Source: an uncultured Roseburia sp. (lineage in GTDB: Bacteria; Bacillota; Clostridia; Lachnospirales; Lachnospiraceae). From it: a stretch of 64,000 nt of DNA. Shown here piece by piece: positions 26,120 to 33,731 of this stretch; position 1 is the first letter of the stretch, and the number at the start of each line of letters is the position of its first letter. Location: contig CAMUGE010000005.1 in assembly GCA_947088345.1 (NCBI GenBank), forward strand, positions 36,538 to 100,537, written 5' to 3'. Both the position numbers and the translations under genes were made by a program. Below the pieces are notes generated by a model, which saw only the letters and a program-made list of their open reading frames with translations, made no database searches and was not told where the DNA came from.

Positions 26120-26437
26120 TTATTTCTGTATAAATGTGCTTGAAGTATCATAGACCATATTGTCATAGTCAATTGGAAAACTTTTAGCCTTTTCATTTGC
26201 TTCTATGTTTGCGTCCTGGTTTATCCTTTTTCCCTCCTCATATATAGCTGAATCATCAAATATTACACTCTCGCATTTTTCGTTAGATATACTGTGTTTC
26301 TCTTCACTATTTTTAGCAGAGGTGATTTGTAGATTAGAGTTCGCAGAAGCAGCATCGGTGTCATTGGAAACGAACGCAGTCAGACATGGCGTCAACATAA
26401 AGCAGCTTAAGATTATGATTGATATTTTCTATTTCAT
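26120..26437 (-). pseudogene. Small secreted protein with TAG at codon 3
   Basis: A good start (AAAGGAG, then ATG at 26437) is followed by codons ATG-AAA-TAG. Past the TAG the frame stays open for about 103 codons and begins KISIIILSCFMLTPCLTAFVSN, which looks like the hydrophobic core of a signal peptide (split here as KISIIILSCF and MLTPCLTAFVSN), followed by an acidic, Asn/Ser-rich region ending FIQK. The next ATG in frame, 26398, would lose most of the signal. I read this as a gene inactivated by a nonsense change or one that needs stop readthrough. Its function is unknown. It lies at the distal end of the rplU-rsfS operon. Confidence 0.65.
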
Positions 26438-26511
26438 AAATCTCCTTTATAAGCTATAACTTCCACTTTATGTTATGATATTTGAGGATCTGAAGCAATC
26501 CCTGTTATGTC

Positions 26512-26874
26512 TTATTTTCCTGAAGCTGTCACACTGTGAATATCCACAATCTTTCCGTCGCGCCAGATGCGCTCCAGATCATAAAATAAACGATCCTCTT
26601 TGGAGAAGATGTGAACAATTATATCGCCGTAATCCATTAAAATCCAGGTTGATTTCTGGTTTCCTTCGATCTGTCTGACTGACAGACCTGCTTTATAGAG
26701 CGCCTCGTCCACCGCGTCGCGCATTGCCTGCATCTGATTCTCGTTATTGCCGTCTGCGATGATAAAATAGTCCGCAATCGTGGAAACTTCCTGTATGTCA
26801 ATTACTGTGACATCCTCTGCTTTGCGGTCTTCCAAAGCCGCCACTGCTGTTTTACATAATTCTAATGCTGTCAT
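26512..26874 (-). CDS. rsfS: Ribosomal silencing factor RsfS
   Basis: A 120-residue protein of the RsfS/Iojap family, which binds ribosomal protein L14 and blocks subunit joining in starvation. Family features: ADYFIIADGNNENQMQAMRDAV in the middle and STWILMDYGDIIVHIFSKEDR near the end. GGAGA precedes ATG 26874, and this ribosome site is the downstream border of the 312-bp repeat. In most Firmicutes it follows yqeK directly; here the repeat intervenes. Confidence 0.95.
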   Translation of the reverse strand: MTALELCKTAVAALEDRKAEDVTVIDIQEVSTIADYFIIADGNNENQMQAMRDAVDEALYKAGLSVRQIEGNQKSTWILMDYGDIIVHIFSKEDRLFYDLERIWRDGKIVDIHSVTASGK

Positions 26875-26884
26875 AAATTAATCT

Positions 26885-27196
26885 CCATTTCTTTATTGCG
26901 AACGCGGTTCGCATTAGCTTTGTGTGTATAAGCGACTTTGTGTTATCAATACTTGTGGCCAATTTGGGCTTTGCAGTGCCAAGACACAAATCGCCGTGTA
27001 AAAACAGGATTGTGAAATTTTTATTTTCACACTAACCTCCATGTCGCGGCTCTGCCGCGACTCAAATCTGCGCGGAGAATCCCCTGTTTTTGGGGATTCT
27101 CTGGTGTGAGACTTAGAACTTCTTAGCGCGCGAACCTGTTTCGCGTTAGCGGATCTGCTGCGAGCTTTAGAAGTTCTTCTCACACTAACCAACATG
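26885..27196 (-). repeat. Intercistronic structured repeat, copy A
   Basis: A 312-bp element between yqeK and rsfS. It holds, in + coordinates, GCGAAC/GTTCGC (26898-26912), TGTGAAA/TTTCACA (27011-27031), an 8-bp stem with 3-nt loop (27043-27061), a 10-bp stem GAGAATCCCC/GGGGATTCTC (27075-27101), and a two-part outer stem GTGTGAGA-AGAACTTCT with AGAAGTTCT-TCTCACAC (27104-27123, 27169-27185) capped by CGCGAA/TTCGCG. Copy B at 28865 conserves the stems with compensatory changes. On the minus strand GTG 27182 opens an ORF of about 89 codons ending at 26914 that includes NAKQVRA and PKTG. The end of the element is the rsfS ribosome site. No known RNA family was recognised. Confidence 0.8.
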
Positions 27197-27247
27197 ATTC
27201 CGCTTTGGGGAATCTCAAATCAAGATGATCTGGTCTGCTCTTCTGGT

Positions 27248-27832
27248 TTACTGATAAATTGTTTTTTCTTCAAATTGCCGATAGTAATCGTAACTTCGTT
27301 GTGTGCCGGGGTCAATCTTTCCGCCTTTTTCGTGCAGATAAGTCAGGGTATCATGCAGAATGCGGGCGACACAGAGGTTTAAATCGGTAAAAGCCAGTTT
27401 TCGAACCTCTTCTAAATCCGGCGCTTTGTCACGCATTGGTTCAATATAATCTGCAATGTAAATAATCTGGTCGAGTGTACTCATATCGGGTTCTCCTGTC
27501 GTATGTACCTGGATTGCGTGCAGGATACCCTGATTTTTGATTCCGTATTCCGTCTGTGCAAGAAAAGCGCCTAATTTTGCATGCAGCAGACAGGGACGTT
27601 CCTGCTCGGTCGAATTAATCGGAATATGGTGTTTTTTACAGAGCTTTAATTTTTCATCATCCGGAATATTTTTGGCGCAATCGTGCAGAAGGCCTGCGGT
27701 CATCGCATCCTCAATCGGATATCCGTGTGCCATCGCAAGGGATGCGGCTGTATACATGACACCCAAAGTATGCTCATAACGGCTTTTGTCCAGCTGTTTT
27801 TTCACACGCTTACGCATTTCATTGCGTTCCAT
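27248..27832 (-). CDS. yqeK: HD-domain hydrolase YqeK (Ap4A hydrolase family)
   Basis: A 194-residue HD-domain protein. Metal ligands are in HTLGVM, LLHDCAKN (the HD pair) and HAKLGA, with IYIADYIEP later. Bacterial YqeK proteins cleave diadenosine tetraphosphate symmetrically. It lies between nadD and rsfS, its conserved place. A CAGGAAAT/GGAGG stretch precedes the ATG. About 50 bp separate its stop from repeat copy A. Confidence 0.94.
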   Translation of the reverse strand: MERNEMRKRVKKQLDKSRYEHTLGVMYTAASLAMAHGYPIEDAMTAGLLHDCAKNIPDDEKLKLCKKHHIPINSTEQERPCLLHAKLGAFLAQTEYGIKNQGILHAIQVHTTGEPDMSTLDQIIYIADYIEPMRDKAPDLEEVRKLAFTDLNLCVARILHDTLTYLHEKGGKIDPGTQRSYDYYRQFEEKTIYQ

Positions 27833-27910
27833 ATTTCCTGAAACCTCCTTATCAAGTGACGGTCCTGGCTCGATTAAAGTGTTGTATTCACAATTTATTT
27901 TCAGATGTAC

Positions 27911-28540
27911 TCAGGAACCGTAAAGATGATTTTGGTTGATATAATCAATAACCGCCTGCGGCAGACAGGAACTATTCAACACATGTCTGTTTGCCATACC
28001 GCGCAGCTGCGTCGAAGAAACCTGTATTTTTTTGTAGTGCAGCGGAAATATAGATGCCGGAAACAATTCTTTAATCTGAGATATTTTGGACTGAATTTGT
28101 GCCACATTCATAGAATCGCGCACAGCAGCCAGAATAACTGCATATTTGCAGATAATTTCCGGATGTTTCCAGTGTTCAAAATAATCAAGCGAGTCCGCTC
28201 CCATAATAAAATAAAACCGGCTGTCAGGATATTGCTGATGCAGTTTTTCCATAGTACGGTACGTATAGCTTGTTTCGGCTGATCGCAGTTCGATATCCGA
28301 CACCCGGAAATATGGATAATTTTCAATTGCAATCGAAACCATATGCTCTCTGATTGAGGCGGGGGTCATATTCTCTTCCGCCTTATTGGGCGAATGCCCT
28401 GCCGGGATAAACCAGACTTCGTCCAGACCAAATTCCTGATAAGCATTCTCCGCAATACGGATATGTCCATAATGAATCGGATCAAACGATCCGCCCAGCA
28501 GCCCGATTTTCTTTCCGCTATAAGATCCCTGTTGTTTCAT
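27911..28540 (-). CDS. nadD: Nicotinate-nucleotide adenylyltransferase
   Basis: A 209-residue enzyme adenylating nicotinate mononucleotide in NAD synthesis. The nucleotidyltransferase motif GGSFDPIHYGH is at residues 16-26 and the C-terminal SSTQLRG fits ISSTxIR. NadB and NadC in this window supply quinolinate and NaMN upstream of this step. ATG 28540 is used; GGGAGG lies somewhat far upstream (about 14 nt). Confidence 0.96.
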   Translation of the reverse strand: MKQQGSYSGKKIGLLGGSFDPIHYGHIRIAENAYQEFGLDEVWFIPAGHSPNKAEENMTPASIREHMVSIAIENYPYFRVSDIELRSAETSYTYRTMEKLHQQYPDSRFYFIMGADSLDYFEHWKHPEIICKYAVILAAVRDSMNVAQIQSKISQIKELFPASIFPLHYKKIQVSSTQLRGMANRHVLNSSCLPQAVIDYINQNHLYGS

Positions 28541-28562
28541 GAAATGGCATTTTGCCTCCCTG

Positions 28563-28856
28563 TTAAGGTAAATTATATTTTGAATTTTTCTTTGCCTGAC
28601 GAAACAGAATAATCTTCTTGCCGATTACTTTTACAACAGACGAACGCGTTCTCTCTGAAATGATCTCTGCAATCTCACGCGGATCGTCCGCACAGTTTTT
28701 TAATACGGAAACCTTAATCAGTTCACGCTTTTCCAATGCTTCATCCAACGCTTTCACCAGCTCTGCTGTCAGACTTGCTTTTCCGATCTGGAAAATAGCG
28801 TCCATATCATTTGCGCTGCTCCCTAAAAAAGCACGCTGTTTACTTGTCAGCGTCAT
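28563..28856 (-). CDS. yhbY: YhbY family RNA-binding (CRM domain) protein
   Basis: A 97-residue single CRM-domain protein: MTLTSKQRAFLG start, IFQIGKASLT, the EKRELIKVSVLKNC strand and VVKVIGKKIILFRQ end. Family members associate with pre-50S ribosomes. ATG 28856 follows GGGGG; the in-frame ATG at 28892 lies within repeat copy B and is rejected. It sits between obgE and nadD in the standard order. Confidence 0.94.
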   Translation of the reverse strand: MTLTSKQRAFLGSSANDMDAIFQIGKASLTAELVKALDEALEKRELIKVSVLKNCADDPREIAEIISERTRSSVVKVIGKKIILFRQAKKNSKYNLP

Positions 28857-28864
28857 AATAACCC

Positions 28865-29157
28865 CCATTTCTGCATTGCGAACGCAGTTCACATTCGCTT
28901 TATGTGCATTAAGCGACTTTGCGGCCAGCCATTTATGGCTTTGAAGCGCGCCGACAAAAGTCGCCGTGTGAAAAATTTATTTTTCACACGAACCAACATG
29001 TTGCGGCTCTGCCGCAACGCAAATCCGTATGAAAAACGCCTGTTTTTGGCTGTTTTTGGCGTTTTTCGGCGTGAAACTTAGTACTTGTTGGCGCGCGAAC
29101 CTGTTTCGCGTTTTGCCCTCTGGCATGAGCCTTACAAGTACTTTTCACGCTAACCTC
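28865..29157 (-). repeat. Intercistronic structured repeat, copy B
   Basis: A 293-bp homologue of the element at 26885, lying between the obgE stop and the yhbY ribosome site. Corresponding stems are GTGTGAAAAAT-type 12-bp hairpin (28965-28990), GTTGCGGC/GCCGCAAC (29000-29018), GAAAAACGCC/GGCGTTTTTC (29031-29067), and GCGTGAAA-AGTACTTGT with ACAAGTACT-TTTCACGC (29069-29088, 29134-29150). Each differs from copy A by paired changes. On the minus strand GTG 29147 opens a roughly 54-codon ORF that includes NAKQVRA and PKTG and ends CGRAATCWFV, its TGA overlapping a GTG that starts a 32-codon ORF. Confidence 0.8.
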
Positions 29158-30441
29158 TTATTTATAATAATCAAATTCATTGCCGTACATACGTACTGTG
29201 TCGCCATCCTGAATGCCTCTTTTTTCCAGTTCTTCCAAAATCCCCTGTTCTTTTAAAAATTTCTGGAAGAAAAGGAAACCCTTTTCAGAATCAATATTCG
29301 TATATCCAAGCATCTTGTCGATTTTGGGTCCTTCCACAACAAAAGCGGCGTCATCTGCACGTGTAATCGTATACGGCTCGTCTTTTCCGACAAGAAGCGA
29401 AGGATCAAATTCCGGTTCGTATACAAACGTCTCTCTGCTGCATTTGGAAAGCAGCTGGTTTACGTGATACAGAAGTTCCTTTAATCCCTTTCCGCTGACA
29501 GCGGAAATCGGAAATACACGGATTTCATCTTTCTCAAATTCATCCCGTAACTCTTTTATAATTTCGTTTTCGTCGCCGAAAATGACATCGATTTTATTTG
29601 CAGCAATTACCTGCGGTTTCTGCAAAAGCGCCGGATTATAAGCATTTAATTCTTTGTTGATTGCATGAATATCGGCAATCGGGTCGCGGCCTTCCGTGCC
29701 GGCGGCATCCACCATATGGATAATAACTTTCGTTCGTTCAATATGGCGCAAAAACTCCAGACCAAGTCCGACACCTTCTGAGGCGCCTTCGATCAGCCCC
29801 GGAATATCTGCAATAACAAAACCCATACCCTCGTCCAAATCCACAACGCCAAGATTTGGCGATAACGTGGTAAAATGATAGTTTGCGATTTTTGGCTGTG
29901 CGTTTGTAACGCGGGAGAGCAAAGTTGATTTTCCGACGTTCGGGAACCCCACGAGACCGACGTCAGCGATTACTTTCAGCTCCAGTTTTACTTCCAGTTC
30001 GGTCGCTTCACCGCCGGGTTGTGCATATTTTGGCGCCTGCATGGTAGATGTTGCATAATTTTGATTGCCAAGCCCGCCGCGTCCGCCTTTTATTACGATC
30101 TGGCGTTTGTTGTCGCCCGACATGTCTGCGATAACCCTGTCGGAAGCAGCGTCTTTAATTACAGTTCCGGCCGGAACTTTTAAAATGAGGTCTTCTCCGT
30201 TTTTGCCGTGGCAGTTTTTTTTACCGCCGTCCTCTCCTGCCTGTGCGGCATATTTTCGCTTGTGGCGATAATCGGTCAGTGTATTTAAGCCTTCATCCAC
30301 TTCAAATATAATACTGCCGCCGCGTCCGCCGTCTCCGCCGTCAGGGCCGCCGTTTGGCACATATTTTTCACGACGAAAACTTACATGGCCGTTTCCGCCG
30401 CGTCCTGATTTAATGATAATCGTCGCTCTGTCTGCAAACAT
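29158..30441 (-). CDS. obgE: GTPase ObgE/CgtA
   Basis: A 427-residue ribosome-assembly GTPase: Obg glycine-rich domain (1-158, starting MFADRATIIIKSGRGGNGH), G domain with GFPNVGKSTLL, switch, DIPGL and NKID, and a C-terminal OCT domain with VEGPKIDKML. It lies after rpmA as in most bacteria. Its TAA overlaps the first bases of repeat copy B. Confidence 0.97.
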   Translation of the reverse strand: MFADRATIIIKSGRGGNGHVSFRREKYVPNGGPDGGDGGRGGSIIFEVDEGLNTLTDYRHKRKYAAQAGEDGGKKNCHGKNGEDLILKVPAGTVIKDAASDRVIADMSGDNKRQIVIKGGRGGLGNQNYATSTMQAPKYAQPGGEATELEVKLELKVIADVGLVGFPNVGKSTLLSRVTNAQPKIANYHFTTLSPNLGVVDLDEGMGFVIADIPGLIEGASEGVGLGLEFLRHIERTKVIIHMVDAAGTEGRDPIADIHAINKELNAYNPALLQKPQVIAANKIDVIFGDENEIIKELRDEFEKDEIRVFPISAVSGKGLKELLYHVNQLLSKCSRETFVYEPEFDPSLLVGKDEPYTITRADDAAFVVEGPKIDKMLGYTNIDSEKGFLFFQKFLKEQGILEELEKRGIQDGDTVRMYGNEFDYYK

Positions 30442-30483
30442 AAAAAACCTAAGCCTTTCTGCGTTGTCTGAATGCGCTGCGAA

Positions 30484-30526
30484 ACAACAAAAACCCGGCA
30501 GACCGAATGGAAATCGGCCCGTCGGG
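30484..30526 (-). terminator. Intercistronic terminator between rpmA and obgE
   Basis: A 13-bp stem with two mismatches (CCCGGCAGACCGA at 30494-30506 with TCGGCCCGTCGGG at 30514-30526), followed on the minus strand by a T-rich run. It could lower obgE and distal expression relative to ribosomal proteins. Confidence 0.55.
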
Positions 30527-30538
30527 CGTGCATACGTC

Positions 30539-30823
30539 TTATTCAGCTACTGGATAAACGGAAGCCTGTTTTTTGTCTCTTCCTTTTCTCTCAAATCTTA
30601 ATACTCCGTCTGTCAGAGCGAATAATGTGTCATCACCGCCAATTCCTACATTGACGCCCGGATGAATTTTAGTACCGCGCTGTCTGTACAGAATATTACC
30701 AGCCTTAACGAACTGTCCGTCTGCCCTCTTTGCTCCTAATCTTTTTGATTCGGAGTCACGGCCGTTCTTTGTAGAACCAACTCCCTTTTTATGAGCGAAA
30801 AACTGAAGGTTCATATTTAACAT
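30539..30823 (-). CDS. rpmA: 50S ribosomal protein L27 with cleavable N-terminus
   Basis: A 94-residue L27. The start [14 protein letters not shown] contains the Firmicutes-type extension that the Prp protease removes after the FF pair, exposing the mature AHKKG end near the peptidyl-transferase centre. Prp is encoded next door. AGGAGGTG precedes ATG 30823; the longer ORF at 30868 overlaps prp and is rejected. Confidence 0.97.
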   Translation of the reverse strand: MLNMNLQFFAHKKGVGSTKNGRDSESKRLGAKRADGQFVKAGNILYRQRGTKIHPGVNVGIGGDDTLFALTDGVLRFERKGRDKKQASVYPVAE

Positions 30824-30827
30824 GTTG

Positions 30828-31157
30828 CTACACCTCCTTAAAGATGAAATGGATATAATCTGTTCCATAAGTATTCTGTATTCCCTGTAAGCCTAACACA
30901 AGCGTTTTCATCAGCAATTCGGCGTCATGTCCGATGATACTGTCAAATTGGATCGAAATTTTTCCGCTTTTCTGATCCAGATCCGCAGAAAATTTCTCAC
31001 TGGTAAACTGTTCCAGCGCATTGACCGTATTGATTACAAGCGCGGATATGCCGGCACAGACAATATCTTCTCCTGCGTCTGCATAACCTGCATGTCCCAG
31101 ACATGAAAAGCCTGTAAAATTCTGATGGCCATCCCGGAAAACTGTCACTTTCGTCAT
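30828..31157 (-). CDS. prp: Ribosomal-processing cysteine protease Prp
   Basis: A 109-residue protease that cleaves the L27 N-terminus. The catalytic pair is visible as His22 in [11 protein letters not shown] and Cys34 in DIVCAG, the same spacing as in the characterised family. It is located between rplU and rpmA, the standard place, and should act co-translationally or soon after L27 synthesis. Confidence 0.95.
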   Translation of the reverse strand: MTKVTVFRDGHQNFTGFSCLGHAGYADAGEDIVCAGISALVINTVNALEQFTSEKFSADLDQKSGKISIQFDSIIGHDAELLMKTLVLGLQGIQNTYGTDYIHFIFKEV

Positions 31158-31172
31158 TTGAACATTCCGGCG

Positions 31173-31481
31173 CTATGCGTTGATTCTTTCAATCTTAACC
31201 TGTGTAAACGACTGTCTGTGGCCTTGTTTCTTGTGATAACCGGTTTTTCTCTTAAACTTGTATACGATTACCTTTTTCCCTCTGCCCTCTTTCACGACAG
31301 AAGCCTCCACAGTTGCGTTTGCTACATCGGAACCGACCTTGATACTGCCGTCCCCGGAAATAGCTAAAACCTGATCGAAAGTAACTTTAGCGTCTGCTTC
31401 CATCCCAAGTTTTTCAATGGTAATGATATCGCCTTCCGATACTTTGTACTGTTTTCCACCTGTTGCTATGATTGCGTACAT
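31173..31481 (-). CDS. rplU: 50S ribosomal protein L21
   Basis: A 102-residue L21: [14 protein letters not shown] start and the C-terminal [16 protein letters not shown] segment that binds 23S rRNA. ATG 31481 follows AGGAGGTG. First gene of the rplU-prp-rpmA-obgE operon, with its own promoter at 31600-31572 and a structured leader. Confidence 0.97.
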   Translation of the reverse strand: MYAIIATGGKQYKVSEGDIITIEKLGMEADAKVTFDQVLAISGDGSIKVGSDVANATVEASVVKEGRGKKVIVYKFKRKTGYHKKQGHRQSFTQVKIERINA

Positions 31482-31571
31482 ATGGCACCTCCTATTTATC
31501 ATTACTCGCCAGTTGTGGTGCTGTTTGTTAAAAACAGGCTTTTAGAACCTCACTGTGCGGCATACTTCGTT
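31482..31571 (-). promoter_or_regulatory. Putative L21 leader (autoregulatory)
   Basis: The roughly 90-nt leader holds a hairpin CTGTTT/AAACAG and an enclosing helix in which CAGT and GGT pair with ACTG and ACC. Firmicutes rplU genes often carry an L21 leader RNA controlling the operon by ribosomal protein feedback; assignment here rests on position and these pairings only. Confidence 0.5.
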
Positions 31572-31600
31572 AGTCTAGCATAGACCGGATTGTTTGTCAA
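31572..31600 (-). promoter_or_regulatory. rplU operon promoter
   Basis: On the minus strand TTGACA (31600-31595) and TAGACT (31577-31572), 17-bp spacer, just downstream of the rng stop. Confidence 0.8.
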
Positions 31601-31615
31601 GCTAAAACTGATCTG

Positions 31616-32875
31616 TCAGAGAATTTCAGACAGCGGGCTTCTTACTTTCCGGCGTGTGATCTCCACAAGCCCAAGACGCGTGATATCGACAAGCGTTGTC
31701 TGTACCGGGTCTTCTTTCAGCCGGCGTCCCAGATAAGAGGTCAGCTGTTCCCGCGCATCTTTTTGGTGAAGATTGACAAAATCTACAATAATGATCCCGG
31801 AAAGATTGCGCAGGCGCAGCTGCCGTGCGATCTCGTCTGACGCTTCCAGGTTAACTTTCAGAAAGTGTTCTTCTTTTTCCTGTTTCGAACAGTTTTTTCC
31901 GGTGTTGACGTCAATTACTGTAAGCGCCTCTGTCGGCTGGATTACAAGATAGGCGCCCGATTTGAGCCATACACGCTCGCTTAATGCCGCACCGATCCCT
32001 TCTTTTAAATTATAGAGCGCGGACAGTGAGAGGAGCGGGTCGCGATAAAATTGAAGGGAAATACCGTGCAAAACTGTAAATTCATCGACTGGCGACGGCA
32101 CTGAGCCTTTTGTGAACAGAGCTTCTTTTGGTATGGAACAGGCAAAGCAGATTTCCTCAAAAACAGTGCGATCGTCGGTCACTACCCTGCTCAGGTTGCT
32201 TTTCTTTAGATTTTGAAACAGATCCAGATAAAAAGCCGGCGCTTTATAAACAAGGGAATATGCAGTCCGGTGAACAGACTCATTGATCAGTCTTTCATAT
32301 GTTTCTTTTAATTGCGACAGTTCCTCAAATAAGGCGTCTTTTTCATCATCTTTAACATTTGCGTCGACTGTCACGCCATATTCGGCTGTCTGAAAGCAGG
32401 AATTTTCAATCTGTTCCAAAAGCTGTGTGAAATTAGTCTGCGCGTTGTCCAAACGTTTCGAGGAGGTTCGGATTCCGGGTTTTCCGACTGTAAGAGCGAT
32501 ATATTTTCCGGACAATGTAAGGTTTGTAGTTACAGACGGATTTTTTGTCTTTATGGCTTCTTTCACAACCTGTACCAGAAGTTCATCTCCTGCGGCAATC
32601 TGCTTTTTAGCGGATGAATATTTCTTTGTAAAAACAGGATGTTTTAAGTCCTCTAACGGCAGGTAACATTTGACGGATGACGTTATCTGCACAAATGCGG
32701 CATTAATATTTTTAACAATATGTTCGACTTTTCCGACATAGATATTTCCCAGAATATGGTTCTGGCCGAGACGTTTCGGATAAAGCTCTATCAGTTTTTT
32801 GTTTTCACTGACAAGTGCGCAGATTTGAAATTCCTGTCCTTTTAACTCTGCATTTGTTATGATAAATCGATCCAT
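31616..32875 (-). CDS. rng: Ribonuclease E/G family protein
   Basis: A 419-residue RNase G-type endoribonuclease with an S1-like domain (about 35-120, GNIYVGKVEHI) and catalytic core with metal-binding aspartates in TVIDVNTGKN and IIIVDFVNLH. It lacks the long scaffold tail of RNase E. It acts in rRNA/mRNA processing. It lies between the DUF2344 protein and rplU, a conserved order in Clostridia. Its start follows a GGAG about 15 nt upstream, so initiation may be coupled to the preceding gene. Confidence 0.93.
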   Translation of the reverse strand: MDRFIITNAELKGQEFQICALVSENKKLIELYPKRLGQNHILGNIYVGKVEHIVKNINAAFVQITSSVKCYLPLEDLKHPVFTKKYSSAKKQIAAGDELLVQVVKEAIKTKNPSVTTNLTLSGKYIALTVGKPGIRTSSKRLDNAQTNFTQLLEQIENSCFQTAEYGVTVDANVKDDEKDALFEELSQLKETYERLINESVHRTAYSLVYKAPAFYLDLFQNLKKSNLSRVVTDDRTVFEEICFACSIPKEALFTKGSVPSPVDEFTVLHGISLQFYRDPLLSLSALYNLKEGIGAALSERVWLKSGAYLVIQPTEALTVIDVNTGKNCSKQEKEEHFLKVNLEASDEIARQLRLRNLSGIIIVDFVNLHQKDAREQLTSYLGRRLKEDPVQTTLVDITRLGLVEITRRKVRSPLSEIL

Positions 32876-32893
32876 ATCCGCGTAGTCACACTC

Positions 32894-33601
32894 CTATCCG
32901 CGAAATTCGCCAAGCGGAATCCGTCTTTTGCCGTCGTCTGCGTAGACATCCCGCCTGTGTATCTTAAAATCATCCTCTTCGAAAGCAAGTCCCATTGATG
33001 AAAACAATGACTGTAATACCAGTTCCGGTTTTAAATTGTCGCTGCTTCCTGTGGAGAGCATCATATAAAACGAGATCGTTCCGTCTGTTTCTTCCGCCCT
33101 GATTTCATACACAAGTTTTTTTAAGTCTATGGTGCGTTCGCTTTTTTTTGTCTGTTTTTTTATCAGCACTTCCTGGGGCTGATAAAAAAACAGGTCAAGT
33201 CCCTGCAGAAACTGTGCGTAAGAAGCCGGCGGCTTTTGGTCTTCCCGGAATGAAACATCGTAATCTGCAGCCGCGACAATCGACATAGCGTTTGAGGCAT
33301 TGTCGGGGAGAATGACATAATCTGTCACTTCAATTCCGTCCGCCATCGTATCGTTTAATGACTTTATCGCTTCCTCCGGGGGAGATGTATGCTGCACTTC
33401 AATATCAAAGTATTCTCCGTCGCTTGTGATTCCGACTCCGAGCGGCGCGGCAAACGACATAATCTGATGCGGGGAAAATCCGGCCGAATAACAGATTTCA
33501 ATATTCGCCCTGCGCATTGCTTTTTGAAAATAGCGCATCATATCGAGATGACCGATAAACTTCATTATCCCGTATTTTTTGAATTTAATTCTTATCTTCA
33601 T
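32894..33601 (-). CDS. TIGR03936 / DUF2344 radical SAM-linked protein
   Basis: A 235-residue protein starting MKIRIKFKKYG with the FIGHLDMMRYFQKAMRRA signature. Members are encoded beside a TIGR03960 radical SAM protein, or fused to it, as here. The role is unknown; rng context suggests RNA or ribosome biology. An in-frame ATG at 33613 overlaps the stop of the mini-ORF in the upstream repeat fragment, so initiation could be coupled; ATG 33601 is used because it gives the family N-terminus. Confidence 0.88.
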   Translation of the reverse strand: MKIRIKFKKYGIMKFIGHLDMMRYFQKAMRRANIEICYSAGFSPHQIMSFAAPLGVGITSDGEYFDIEVQHTSPPEEAIKSLNDTMADGIEVTDYVILPDNASNAMSIVAAADYDVSFREDQKPPASYAQFLQGLDLFFYQPQEVLIKKQTKKSERTIDLKKLVYEIRAEETDGTISFYMMLSTGSSDNLKPELVLQSLFSSMGLAFEEDDFKIHRRDVYADDGKRRIPLGEFRG

Positions 33602-33609
33602 AGAAATAG

Positions 33610-33711
33610 TCATGCCTTTCTCACAGCCTGCGATATTTGGGCCGCAGGCACAATATTCGCAGGACAAATACATTTGTCTGTAAAAAATTTATTTTTCACA
33701 GTACTGCTCAC
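33610..33711 (-). repeat. Partial copy of the intercistronic repeat
   Basis: Between the two radical SAM-linked genes. On the minus strand a 33-codon frame from GTG 33711 contains VKNKFFT, matching the second ORF of repeat copy B, and the AAAAAT/ATTTTT hairpin (33679-33702) with CTGT/ACAG ends. A second stem GCCTGCG/CGCAGGC (33627-33650 region) follows. Its TGA overlaps the ATG at 33613. Confidence 0.6.
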
Positions 33712-33731
33712 TTCTGCAATACGAACACTTT

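Noticed and set aside
26885-29157. CRISPR array or IS element
   Set aside because: Only two long, divergent copies without spacers; no transposase and no clear target-site duplication at the borders.
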